A stretch of 10,626 nt of DNA from Lachnospiraceae bacterium (GTDB taxonomy: Bacteria; Bacillota; Clostridia; Lachnospirales; Lachnospiraceae): NCBI GenBank assembly GCA_900764225.1, contig CAAFNG010000083.1:1-10626 (forward strand), written 5' to 3'. Shown here one piece after another: positions 1 through 6,617 of this stretch. The notes beneath the pieces were generated by a model that had not been told where the DNA came from, did no database searches, and saw only the letters and a program-made list of their open reading frames with translations. Position 1 is the first letter of the stretch; the number at the start of each line of letters is the position of its first letter. The position numbers and the translations under genes are program-made.

Positions 1-6
1 CTTAAT

Positions 7-11
7 CTCCT
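7..11 (-). promoter_or_regulatory. Possible ribosome binding site of a minus-strand gene starting beyond the left edge
   Basis: Read on the minus strand, the last bases before the left edge are AGGAG followed by ATTAAG. That places a Shine-Dalgarno sequence about 6 bases before whatever codon follows outside the window. The start codon itself is not visible, so this is only a hint that another gene follows typA in the same direction. Confidence 0.3.
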
Positions 12-43
12 GTATGACAGTTCATGTCTGATATAATGCAATG

Positions 44-114
44 ATTCATATACCGGAAGCAGAAGCATATGGCAAGAGAACCTTGTAATGTCTGCTTACT
101 TCTGCAATATGAAT
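44..114. repeat. Nested inverted repeat downstream of typA
   Basis: An outer perfect 8-bp arm pair (ATTCATAT at 44-51, ATATGAAT at 107-114) encloses an inner perfect 7-bp pair (GCAGAAG at 59-65, CTTCTGC at 99-105). Inside that is a 4-bp hairpin (CAAG 73-76, CTTG 82-85). The structure begins 28 bases after the typA stop codon. It has no real T-run after it on the minus strand and only four T on the plus strand, so it is not a standard intrinsic terminator. It may protect the typA mRNA 3' end or end transcription weakly. Confidence 0.4.
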
Positions 115-142
115 TTTCAGCTGTACCAGCAGTGCCGGATTA

Positions 143-1975
143 TCAGCTCTTACGGAAAGCAGCACGTTTTCTGTCTCTGGAATCCAGAATACGCTTACGG
201 ATACGAAGGCTTGTAGGTGTTACCTCAAGAAGCTCATCCTGGTCGATGAATTCGATGGCCTGCTCAAGACTTAAGATTCTTGGCGGAACAAGCTTCAATG
301 CATCGTCAGCGGAAGAGGAACGGGTGTTGGTGAGGTGCTTTGTCTTGCAGACATTAAGCTCGATATCCTCAGCCTTACCGTTCTGTCCGATAACCATACC
401 GCTGTAAACCTTCTCGCCAGGTCCTACGAAGAGTGTACCACGCTCCTGAGCGGAGAAAAGTCCGTAAGTAACAGTCTCGCCAGCCTCGAAAGCGATAAGA
501 GAGCCCTGTTTACGGTATGGAAAATCTCCCTTGTATGGTGCATATCCGTCGAACATTGTGTTCAGGATACCGGTACCCTTGGTGGAAGTAAGGAACTCAT
601 TTCTGAATCCGATCAGTCCACGGGAAGGAATTGCGAACTCAAGCCGTACAGTACCATCGCTTGCCGTGCTCATGCCCTGGAGTTCACCTTTACGCTCGCT
701 GAGCTTCTGGATGATCGTACCGGAAAATTCCTCCGGAACGTCAACATATGCGATTTCCATTGGCTCCAGTTTACGTCCACGTTCGTCTGTATGGTAAAGA
801 ACCTCCGGTTTGCTGACTGCAAACTCATATCCCTCACGACGCATGTTCTCAATAAGAACGGAGAGATGAAGCTCACCACGGCCGGAAACCTTGAAGCACT
901 CAGTTGTCTCAGTATCTTCTACACGAAGGCTGACATCGGTGTTCAGCTCACGGTAGAGACGATCGCGAAGGTGACGGGAAGTGATATATTTACCTTCCTG
1001 TCCTGCCAGCGGGCTGTCGTTAACCAGGAAGTTCATGGACAGTGTCGGCTCGGAGATCTTCTGGAATGGAATTGCTTCCGGGTTGTCTCCTGCACAAAGT
1101 GTATCACCGATATGAATATCTGAAATACCGGAAATTGCTACGATAGCACCGATTGTTGCACTCTTGACCTCAACCTTGTTCAGACCGTCAAATTCATAAA
1201 GTTTGCTGATCTTTACGCGCTCATGTTTGTCAAGATCATGATGGTTCAGAAGTGTAAGGTCCTGGTTTACGGAAATGGTTCCGCGCTCAACCTTACCGAT
1301 ACCGATACGTCCTACATATTCGTTGTAGTCAATGGTGCTGATAAGAACCTGTGTATCTCCGTCCGGATCACCCTCCGGAGCCGGAATTGCTTCAAGGATG
1401 GTTTCAAAAAGCGGAGCCATATTCTCCGGCTTGTCGTTCAGGTTACGGACTGCATAGCCGGCTTTTGCGGAAGCATACAGGAATGGGCAGTCAAGCTGCT
1501 CATCAGATGCATCCAGATCCATAAGAAGCTCCAGAACTTCGTCAACAACCTCTTCCGGACGTGCTTCCGGACGGTCGATCTTGTTGATGCAGACAATAAC
1601 ATGCAGATCCAGTTCGAGAGCTTTACGAAGTACAAACTTAGTCTGAGGCATGGCACCCTCGAAGGCGTCCACAAGAAGAATAACGCCGTCTACCATCTTC
1701 AGCACACGCTCTACCTCGCCGCCGAAGTCCGCATGACCTGGAGTATCGATGATATTGATTTTTACATCCTTATAATGAACTGCGGTGTTTTTGGAGAGAA
1801 TCGTAATGCCGCGCTCACGCTCAATATCGTTGGAGTCCATGACACGTTCCTGGACTTCCTGGTTTGCACGGAAAACACCGCTCTGTTTCAAAAGCTCGTC
1901 AACGAGTGTAGTTTTACCGTGATCGACATGGGCGATAATGGCCACGTTACGAACATCTTCACGCTTGGTCTTCAT
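143..1975 (-). CDS. typA: Ribosome-associated translational GTPase TypA/BipA
   Basis: This encodes TypA (BipA), a cytoplasmic elongation-factor-like GTPase that binds the 70S ribosome and is linked to ribosome assembly and stress adaptation. The 610-residue product has the GTPase motifs in order: P-loop AHVDHGKT (15-22), switch I RERGITI (53-59), DTPGH (77-81) and NKID (131-134). EF-G-like domains and the TypA-specific C-terminal part follow. The length matches the family. An in-frame ATG at 1999 would add eight residues, but it has no ribosome site. The ATG at 1975 has GAAAGGA about nine bases upstream and gives the usual [14 protein letters not shown] N-terminus, so I chose it. The gene diverges from the SSB-like gene. 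Family assignment is secure; the start is likely but not proven. Confidence 0.97.
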   Translation of the reverse strand: MKTKREDVRNVAIIAHVDHGKTTLVDELLKQSGVFRANQEVQERVMDSNDIERERGITILSKNTAVHYKDVKINIIDTPGHADFGGEVERVLKMVDGVILLVDAFEGAMPQTKFVLRKALELDLHVIVCINKIDRPEARPEEVVDEVLELLMDLDASDEQLDCPFLYASAKAGYAVRNLNDKPENMAPLFETILEAIPAPEGDPDGDTQVLISTIDYNEYVGRIGIGKVERGTISVNQDLTLLNHHDLDKHERVKISKLYEFDGLNKVEVKSATIGAIVAISGISDIHIGDTLCAGDNPEAIPFQKISEPTLSMNFLVNDSPLAGQEGKYITSRHLRDRLYRELNTDVSLRVEDTETTECFKVSGRGELHLSVLIENMRREGYEFAVSKPEVLYHTDERGRKLEPMEIAYVDVPEEFSGTIIQKLSERKGELQGMSTASDGTVRLEFAIPSRGLIGFRNEFLTSTKGTGILNTMFDGYAPYKGDFPYRKQGSLIAFEAGETVTYGLFSAQERGTLFVGPGEKVYSGMVIGQNGKAEDIELNVCKTKHLTNTRSSSADDALKLVPPRILSLEQAIEFIDQDELLEVTPTSLRIRKRILDSRDRKRAAFRKS

Positions 1976-2040
1976 ATAATCAAAATCCTTTCTTTCCATA
2001 TATAAGTAATCTTTTTGTTAAAAACGATGTCCAAATTTAT

Positions 2041-2068
2041 AGTCTATCATATTTTCGGAAGATTACAA
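2041..2068 (-). promoter_or_regulatory. Candidate typA promoter
   Basis: On the minus strand, TTGTAA (2068-2063) lies 16 bases before TAGACT (2046-2041), each matching about four of six consensus positions for the main sigma factor. An overlapping TATGAT (2051-2046) is a better -10 but has no good -35. The region between the two divergent genes is very AT-rich, so chance matches are likely. Confidence 0.3.
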
Positions 2069-2085
2069 GAGATAAAAAAATATTT

Positions 2086-2113
2086 TTGATTTTTGATTTT
2101 TCAGACATAATAC
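2086..2113 (+). promoter_or_regulatory. Weak candidate promoter for the SSB-like gene
   Basis: In the AT-rich stretch upstream of the gene, a TTGATT element lies about 16 bases before TAATAC. This is the best pair I can see in the intergenic region of about 200 bases, but both elements are poor. The position is approximate and the call is tentative. Confidence 0.2.
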
Positions 2114-2178
2114 GGAATACGGGCTCATAAACTTTCTGTATAAATGAAATACACCGCGAGGAAGGAGAGCTACATATT

Positions 2179-2805
2179 ATGGCAGATAAAATTATTGAAA
2201 ACAATCAGGTATCGGTTATGGGACGCATCGCAACAGGTTTTACTTTCAGCCATCAGGTCTTTGGAGAAGGCTTCTATATGATGGATATTCTGGTAAAACG
2301 TCTCAGCGATTCCGAGGACAGGATTCCGGTCATGGTCTCCGAACGTCTGCTGGATATCACGCAGGATTATGTAGGAGAATACATTGAGATCCATGGACAG
2401 TTCCGGTCTTATAACCGCCATGAGGAAAAAAGAAACAGGCTGGTGCTTTCTGTTTTTGCGAGGGAAGTGCAGTTTGTGGGAGAGGAAGAGGATTCAGCAC
2501 CTGTAAATCAGATTTTTCTGGATGGTTACATATGTAAACCGCCTGTATACAGAAAAACTCCTCTCGGAAGAGAGATCGCAGATCTTCTGATGGCTGTAAA
2601 CCGTCCATATGGAAAATCAGATTACATACCCTGCATATGCTGGGGAAGAAATGCCAGATATGCTTCTGCTTTTGAGGTTGGCGGTCATGTGCTGATCTGG
2701 GGCAGGATCCAGAGCAGGGAATATATGAAGCGGCTCAGTGAAACAGAGACGGAAAAAAGGATCGCTTATGAGGTTTCCGTGAGCAAGCTGGAATATGTGG
2801 AATGA
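2179..2805 (+). CDS. SSB-like protein with two OB-fold halves
   Basis: The 208-residue product resembles bacterial single-stranded DNA-binding proteins but is built of two related halves. Residues 111-207 look like a classical SSB OB fold: a GYI strand start, TPLGREIADLLMAVNRPY (127-144), DYIPCICWGRNA (148-159) and a GGHVLIWGRIQSREY strand (168-182). Residues 11-98 show the same spacing in degenerate form: VSVMGRI, the IPVMV strand (49-53), and GEYIEIHGQFRS (66-77). A normal SSB has one OB fold plus a flexible tail ending in an acidic tip with a terminal Phe. Here the protein ends in LEYVE with no linker or tip. It is probably an accessory DNA-binding protein rather than the main SSB, which usually sits between rpsF and rpsR. 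The ribosome site is AGGAG at 2163-2167. The role is inferred. Confidence 0.8.
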   Translation: MADKIIENNQVSVMGRIATGFTFSHQVFGEGFYMMDILVKRLSDSEDRIPVMVSERLLDITQDYVGEYIEIHGQFRSYNRHEEKRNRLVLSVFAREVQFVGEEEDSAPVNQIFLDGYICKPPVYRKTPLGREIADLLMAVNRPYGKSDYIPCICWGRNARYASAFEVGGHVLIWGRIQSREYMKRLSETETEKRIAYEVSVSKLEYVE

Positions 2806-2871
2806 TTTCTGTGTATGGCAAAGTGCATCGCCGGTCATGGAGTGAGCTGTATTGGAGCGGCAAGGTACCAC

Positions 2872-2900
2872 TTGCATTTCTATCCAATCTGCGGTAATAT
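2872..2900 (+). promoter_or_regulatory. Candidate promoter for the cobO-dapA-dapB group
   Basis: TTGCAT (2872-2877), a 17-base spacer and TAATAT (2895-2900) give a plausible sigma-A-type promoter starting transcription near 2907, about 50 bases before the adenosyltransferase start codon. A 7-bp inverted repeat (CGGTAAT 2892-2898, ATTACCG 2924-2930) overlaps the -10 and start region. I see no lysine-riboswitch-like leader; the space is too short for one. Confidence 0.45.
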
Positions 2901-2957
2901 AAAAAAAATTGAAAAAATGGGGAATTACCGGTTTCACTAACAGTAAGAGGAAGAATC

Positions 2958-3464
2958 ATGGAAAGAGAAATAACAGAGGTTTATTACGGGAACGGGAAGG
3001 GTAAGACAACACTGGCACTTGGCCAGGGTCTGCGCTTTGCAGCACAGGGAAAAAGTGTGATCATCATACAGTTTCTGAAAGGCAAGGAGCGCAGAGAGCT
3101 GGACTTTCTTGAGGACCTGGATAATCTTGATTTCAAGATTTTCCGTTTCGAGAAAATGGACACCTGCTATAATGACCTGAATGAGCAGGAGAAGGCAGAA
3201 GAGAGAACCAATATTCTCAATGGCCTTAATTTTGCACGGAAGGTAATTGCTACCGGAGAGTGTGATTTTCTGCTGCTGGATGAGATCCTCGGTCTTATGG
3301 ATAAAGGAATCGCTCCAGTTGAGACGATCATCGATATGCTTAAGCAGAAGGATGAAAGTATGCACATAGTTATGACCGGACGGTGGCTTCCGGAGGCTCT
3401 GAAGCCATATGTGGACAGCGTTACCACACTGACAACAGAGATAACGGACCAGGAACGGGAATAA
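2958..3464 (+). CDS. cobO: CobO/BtuR-type corrinoid adenosyltransferase, short form
   Basis: This belongs to the CobA/CobO/BtuR family, which transfers the adenosyl group of ATP to the cobalt of reduced corrinoids to make coenzyme B12 forms in the cytoplasm. The evidence is an N-terminal P-loop GNGKGKTT (11-18), an IIIQFLKG strand (35-42), the Walker-B-like FLLLDE (104-109) and the C-terminal MTGRWLPEAL (139-148). At 168 residues it is shorter than the roughly 196-residue enterobacterial enzyme. It starts almost directly at the P-loop strand and so lacks the N-terminal helical extension. An AGAGGAA ribosome site is at 2946-2952. No other cobalamin gene is near; dapA follows after 36 bases, suggesting cotranscription. 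Family membership is firm. The exact substrate (free corrinoid or biosynthetic intermediate) and the fit to the name cobO are less certain. Confidence 0.85.
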   Translation: MEREITEVYYGNGKGKTTLALGQGLRFAAQGKSVIIIQFLKGKERRELDFLEDLDNLDFKIFRFEKMDTCYNDLNEQEKAEERTNILNGLNFARKVIATGECDFLLLDEILGLMDKGIAPVETIIDMLKQKDESMHIVMTGRWLPEALKPYVDSVTTLTTEITDQERE

Positions 3465-3500
3465 GAAATATTTTTACAGAAGAAATAAGGAGGAAGACAA

Positions 3501-4394
3501 ATGGCAATTTTTAAAGGGGCAGGCGTTGCGATCGTAACACCGATGCACGAAGACGGTAAGGTAAATTATGAGAAACTTGAGGAGCTTCTGGAGGAGCAGA
3601 TCGCCAACAGCACAGATGCCATCATTATCTGCGGAACAACAGGCGAGTCTTCTACTCTGACTCATGGAGAGCATCTTCAGACGATCAAGTTTGCAATCGA
3701 TAAAGTCAATAAACGTGTGCCTGTAATCGCAGGAACAGGTTCTAATTGTACAGAGACAGCAGTCATGATGGCTAAGGAAGCTGCTTCCTATGGCGCAGAT
3801 GCACTTCTTGTTGTAACACCTTACTACAATAAGGCTACACAGAAGGGTCTTATTGCTCATTACACAGCAATTGCCAATGCAGTTCCGGAAACTCCGATCA
3901 TCATGTACAATGTTCCGAGCCGTACAGGCTGTAACATCCAGCCGGCTACAGCCGTTACACTTGCAAAGAATGTGAAAAATATCGTGGGAATCAAAGAAGC
4001 GACAGGAGATCTTTCCCAGATCGCAAAGATGATGTCCATGGCTGACGGAGCTCTTGAGCTTTATTCCGGAAACGATGACCAGGTAGTTCCGATCCTTTCT
4101 CTCGGCGGACTTGGAGTTATCTCCGTATTGTCCAACGTTGCACCGAAATACACACATGACATGGTTATGAAATTCCTTGACGGCGATACCAAGGGTGCAG
4201 CAGAATACCAGCTTAAGGCAATCCCGCTGATCAACGCGCTGTTCAGCGAGGTTAACCCAATCCCGGTAAAAACAGCCCTGAACCTTATGGGAAAGAACGT
4301 AGGACCACTTCGTATGCCACTCTGTGAGATGGAAGACACCACAAAAGCAGCACTTGCAAAAGCGCTTGAGGACTTCGGTATCAAGCTTGCCTAA
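3501..4394 (+). CDS. dapA: 4-hydroxy-tetrahydrodipicolinate synthase
   Basis: DapA condenses pyruvate with aspartate-4-semialdehyde, the committed step of lysine and diaminopimelate synthesis. The 297-residue TIM-barrel protein has the expected length and catalytic set: CGTTGES for substrate binding (44-50), the tyrosine pair PYYN (107-110), catalytic Tyr136 and Arg141 in YNVPSRTG, and the Schiff-base Lys165 in GIKEATG. A strong ribosome site AGGAGG (3488-3493) sits seven bases before the ATG and supports this start. dapB follows after only 14 bases, so the two are surely one transcript. The 36-base gap to the upstream adenosyltransferase holds no promoter that I can recognise. Nothing is truncated or missing. 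Confidence 0.97.
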   Translation: MAIFKGAGVAIVTPMHEDGKVNYEKLEELLEEQIANSTDAIIICGTTGESSTLTHGEHLQTIKFAIDKVNKRVPVIAGTGSNCTETAVMMAKEAASYGADALLVVTPYYNKATQKGLIAHYTAIANAVPETPIIMYNVPSRTGCNIQPATAVTLAKNVKNIVGIKEATGDLSQIAKMMSMADGALELYSGNDDQVVPILSLGGLGVISVLSNVAPKYTHDMVMKFLDGDTKGAAEYQLKAIPLINALFSEVNPIPVKTALNLMGKNVGPLRMPLCEMEDTTKAALAKALEDFGIKLA

Positions 4395-4408
4395 AGGAGA
4401 AGAATACT

Positions 4409-5164
4409 ATGGTAAAAATTATTATGCACGGCTGCAACGGACATATGGGCCAGGTGATCAGCGATATCGTGGAGAAAGATCCGGACGCTGAGATCGTGGC
4501 AGGTATCGACATTGCAGACCAGGGAAAAAACAGCTATCCGGTATTTACAGACATTGATACATGTCAGGTAGAGGCAGATGCGATCATCGACTTCTCCTCT
4601 GCAAAAGCAACAGACAAGCTTCTTGCGTACAGCGTAGAGCGCCAGATTCCGGTGGTTCTGTGCAGCACAGGCTTAAGCGAGGAGCAGCTTGCAAAGGTTG
4701 AAGAAGCTTCCAAGAAAGTAGCAGTACTGAAATCTGCAAACATGTCTCTTGGTATCAACACACTTCTGAAACTGGTCCAGGACGCAGCCAAGGTTCTTGC
4801 GGCAGCAGGTTTTGACATGGAGATCGTGGAGAAGCATCATCGTCTGAAATTAGACGCGCCGAGCGGTACAGCTCTTGCACTGGCTGACAGCCTGAATGAG
4901 GCTATGGATAACCAGTATCATTATGTATATGACCGCAGCCAGAGACGTGAGCAGCGTGACGACAAGGAAATCGGTATCTCTGCAGTCCGTGGCGGAACGA
5001 TCGTAGGTGAGCACGAGGTGATCTTTGCAGGTCAGGACGAGGTCATTGAGTTTAAGCATACAGCATACTCCAAGGCAATTTTCGGAAAAGGTGCTGTAGA
5101 GGCAGCGAAATTCCTTGCAGGCAAGCCGGCAGGACGTTATGATATGAGTGACGTGATCGGCTGA
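4409..5164 (+). CDS. dapB: 4-hydroxy-tetrahydrodipicolinate reductase
   Basis: DapB uses NAD(P)H to reduce the DapA product to tetrahydrodipicolinate. The 251-residue protein has the dinucleotide-binding loop GCNGHMG (8-14), a CSTGLS segment (85-90), and the catalytic segment EKHHRLKLDAPSGT (141-154), in which His143 and Lys147 correspond to the known catalytic pair. The RGGTIVGEHEV tetramerisation/active-site segment (194-204) is also present. It is slightly shorter than the E. coli enzyme (about 273 residues), as is common in Firmicutes. The ribosome site AAAGGAGA overlaps the end of dapA. Its gene ends the operon, followed by a strong intrinsic terminator. Confidence 0.97.
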   Translation: MVKIIMHGCNGHMGQVISDIVEKDPDAEIVAGIDIADQGKNSYPVFTDIDTCQVEADAIIDFSSAKATDKLLAYSVERQIPVVLCSTGLSEEQLAKVEEASKKVAVLKSANMSLGINTLLKLVQDAAKVLAAAGFDMEIVEKHHRLKLDAPSGTALALADSLNEAMDNQYHYVYDRSQRREQRDDKEIGISAVRGGTIVGEHEVIFAGQDEVIEFKHTAYSKAIFGKGAVEAAKFLAGKPAGRYDMSDVIG

Positions 5165-5182
5165 TCCAGCTGATAATATATG

Positions 5183-5199
5183 GACGTGGGGAACACGTC
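5183..5199 (+). repeat. Short hairpin between dapB and the terminator
   Basis: GACGTG (5183-5188) and CACGTC (5194-5199) form a perfect 6-bp stem with a 5-base loop. No T-run follows, so it is not a terminator alone. It lies 10 bases before the terminator hairpin and could be part of the 3' end structure of the dap mRNA or of a leader for the next gene. Confidence 0.45.
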
Positions 5200-5209
5200 A
5201 TTACATAGG

Positions 5210-5242
5210 ACCGGGGTTCGCAGAAGCGGAGCCCGGTTTTTT
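5210..5242 (+). terminator. Intrinsic terminator of the cobO-dapAB group
   Basis: The stem consists of ACCGGG (5210-5215) with CCCGGT (5232-5237), one G/G mismatch, then five more pairs (TTCGC with GCGGA, including one T-G wobble) closed by an AGAA loop. A run of six T (5237-5242) follows directly. This is a textbook Rho-independent terminator. It ends only 16 bases before the LacI regulator start codon. Confidence 0.9.
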
Positions 5243-5258
5243 GAAAAAGAGGTGAAAA

Positions 5259-6311
5259 ATGGTCACCATTAAAGAAATAGCGAAACGTTGTAATGTTTCT
5301 ATTGCCACAGTGTCCAATATTATAAACGGAAAGCCTAATGTGGGCAGAGAAACCAGGGAAAAAGTACTTAAGACAATAGAAGAGCTGAACTACACACCCA
5401 ATTATATTGCGAAAAACCTTAAAACAAGACGATCAAAAACGATCGGTGTTGTTGTGGAGGACATCACGGCATTCTGTGCACCGGATATTGTAGACGGAAT
5501 CACGAAATGCTGCGAGGAAAAGGGCTATCATATTCTGCTGACGAATCTCCGGCTTTATCGGAAATTCGGTGAAAGCTATTATGAAAACGAGAAGTTTTTT
5601 CCGATGATCCAGAAAGAAATAAAGGAGCTTATTGCGAAGCAGGTGGATGGTATTGTCTATGTGACCACACATGAGAGAGTGCTTAAGTGCTTTCCGAAAG
5701 AACTGAACGTTCCGGCAGTTATGGCTTATGGCTATACAAGATCTCCGAAATATCCATCGATCGTGGTAGATGACCGGAAAGGTGCGGCAGAGGTGATCCG
5801 GTATCTGTTTTCCATGGGGCACAGAAGAATTGGAATTGTCAGCGGACCGGTCAGGAGTCTTCATACCAGAGAACGTCTGCTGGGAGTGCAGGACATATTT
5901 ACAGAGCAGGGAATCCCTTTTGAAAAAAAATGCGTGGTTGAAGGTGACTGGAGGCGTGGGAGTGGATACCGTGGGACGGATTCGCTTCTGGAACAGAAGG
6001 TTACGGCAATCTTCTGCATGAGTGATATTATGGCAGGCGGTGTTTATGACAGACTGGGCGAACTGGGTTTGATCCCGGGAAAGGATATCTCCGTTGCCGG
6101 TTTTGATGACCGGGAGCTTTCTACATATTATAAACCGCCACTTACGACCACAGCACTGCCGCTTTTTGAGATTGGCTATACAGCCTGTGAACATGCGATC
6201 CGGAAGATAGAAGGCAGTGACTGCGGGGAGATGCCGGAAGAGCTTCTTGAGATAGCCAGGAGCTGCAGCCTGACAGTGCGTGACTCAGTGAAGGATATTC
6301 GGATTCAGTGA
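5259..6311 (+). CDS. LacI/GalR-family transcriptional regulator
   Basis: The 350-residue protein has the LacI-family layout. A helix-turn-helix (residues 4-23, IKEIAKRCNVSIATVSNIIN) is followed by a hinge helix (about 48-56) with the DNA-intercalating leucine at position 54, and a periplasmic-binding-protein-like effector and dimerisation domain from about residue 61. Typical late motifs are CMSDIMAGG and ISVAGFDDRELS. By PurR numbering, recognition-helix residues 15, 16 and 20 are Ile, Ala and Asn. The ribosome site is AGAGGTGA, just before the ATG. It precedes a GH127 gene whose upstream region contains matching palindromes, so it very likely controls that gene and senses a sugar, perhaps L-arabinose or an arabinosyl oligosaccharide. 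Its own promoter is unclear because a terminator lies immediately upstream. Confidence 0.93.
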   Translation: MVTIKEIAKRCNVSIATVSNIINGKPNVGRETREKVLKTIEELNYTPNYIAKNLKTRRSKTIGVVVEDITAFCAPDIVDGITKCCEEKGYHILLTNLRLYRKFGESYYENEKFFPMIQKEIKELIAKQVDGIVYVTTHERVLKCFPKELNVPAVMAYGYTRSPKYPSIVVDDRKGAAEVIRYLFSMGHRRIGIVSGPVRSLHTRERLLGVQDIFTEQGIPFEKKCVVEGDWRRGSGYRGTDSLLEQKVTAIFCMSDIMAGGVYDRLGELGLIPGKDISVAGFDDRELSTYYKPPLTTTALPLFEIGYTACEHAIRKIEGSDCGEMPEELLEIARSCSLTVRDSVKDIRIQ

Positions 6312-6365
6312 TGGGGAGTAAGTTTTGTACAAAAAAAGATAGCTGAATTTGTAAGAAATTTATAA

Positions 6366-6381
6366 AGTTAAACGTTTTACT
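6366..6381. promoter_or_regulatory. Operator-like palindrome 1 for the LacI-family regulator
   Basis: AGTTAAACGTTTTACT differs from the perfect downstream copy by a single base. It has the central CG expected for LacI/GalR operators, into which the hinge-helix leucines insert. Its centre lies about 52 bases before the predicted transcription start, just upstream of the -35 element. Confidence 0.75.
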
Positions 6382-6390
6382 AATGAGATA

Positions 6391-6419
6391 TTGACGGTGA
6401 AATTTAAACGTGGTATAAG
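6391..6419 (+). promoter_or_regulatory. Promoter of the GH127 gene
   Basis: TTGACG (6391-6396), a 17-base spacer and TATAAG (6414-6419) match the sigma-A consensus at five of six bases in both hexamers. Transcription should start near 6426. The spacer contains ATTTAAACG (6402-6410), one base different from the operator half-site AGTTAAACG, so a repressor could also contact the promoter directly. Confidence 0.75.
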
Positions 6420-6444
6420 AAAGATAACGAAATAAAATAAGACA

Positions 6445-6475
6445 TTACGGAAAAGCAGAGATTGTTTTTCCGTAA
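6445..6475. repeat. 10-bp inverted repeat in the GH127 leader
   Basis: TTACGGAAAA (6445-6454) and TTTTCCGTAA (6466-6475) are perfect complements around an 11-base loop, with one more G-T pair possible inside. No T-run follows, so it is not a simple terminator. Its sequence is unrelated to the operator palindromes. It lies between the predicted transcription start and palindrome 2. It could be an RNA hairpin or the binding site of a second regulator. Confidence 0.6.
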
Positions 6476-6489
6476 ATATTTACCCTTTA

Positions 6490-6505
6490 AGTTAAACGTT
6501 TAACT
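6490..6505. promoter_or_regulatory. Operator-like palindrome 2 for the LacI-family regulator
   Basis: AGTTAAACGTTTAACT is a perfect 16-bp palindrome centred on CG, and its AAACGTTT core is the same as in PurR-type boxes. Two further matching flank bases on each side follow after one mismatch. The centre lies about 72 bases after the predicted start and 124 bp from the centre of palindrome 1, close to twelve helical turns, which would allow looping by a bivalent repressor. Confidence 0.8.
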
Positions 6506-6617
6506 AAAGAAAGTAAGCTATCTGCGAAGTAGAAAAAAGTAATAATAAGAAGAGGGTGCTTATCTGATTTAGTTAAACTGCGAAACAGTTATTTGTTTAT
6601 GCAGGAGGAAAAAAAAT

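Larger units (their letters stand above)
6312..6617 (+). promoter_or_regulatory. LacI-GH127 intergenic control region and leader
   Basis: This 306-base AT-rich stretch contains no gene that I can support. In order it holds a 12-bp palindrome TTTTGTACAAAA (6323-6334), operator-like palindrome 1 (6366-6381), a good promoter (6391-6419), a long inverted repeat (6445-6475), operator-like palindrome 2 (6490-6505), and a half-site AGTTAAAC (6571-6578) just before the GH127 ribosome site AGGAGG (6603-6608). No T-run terminator follows the regulator gene, so readthrough into GH127 is possible. The predicted untranslated leader is about 190 bases. Confidence 0.75.

Noticed and set aside
335..1123. Long plus-strand open frame of 262 codons antisense to typA
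   Set aside because: It lies wholly inside the typA coding region, has no ribosome site, and its translation (many Cys and Ser, no domain) looks like a shadow frame. The same holds for the 260-codon frame at 1223-2005.
2806..2957. Possible riboswitch (lysine or cobalamin) before the cobO-dapAB group
   Set aside because: The predicted leader is only about 50 bases, and I see no B12-box-like or lysine-element-like conserved segments; such riboswitches need well over 150 bases.
3474..4157. Minus-strand open frame of 227 codons opposite dapA
   Set aside because: DapA is unmistakable on the plus strand. The antisense translation is Cys/His-rich with no recognisable motif and is explained by codon bias of dapA.
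5279..5294. AAACGTT core within the LacI coding sequence resembling the operator
   Set aside because: Only the central bases match, the flanks do not, and the bases encode conserved helix-turn-helix residues, so chance is the simpler explanation.
5433..6194. Minus-strand open frame of 253 codons opposite the LacI regulator
   Set aside because: The plus-strand protein is a clear LacI-family member across its full length, and the antisense frame lacks a start signal and any domain.
6323..6334. TTTTGTACAAAA palindrome after the LacI gene as a terminator or operator
   Set aside because: The stem is short and AT-rich with no loop or T-run suited to termination, and its centre is TA, not the CG of the other operators.
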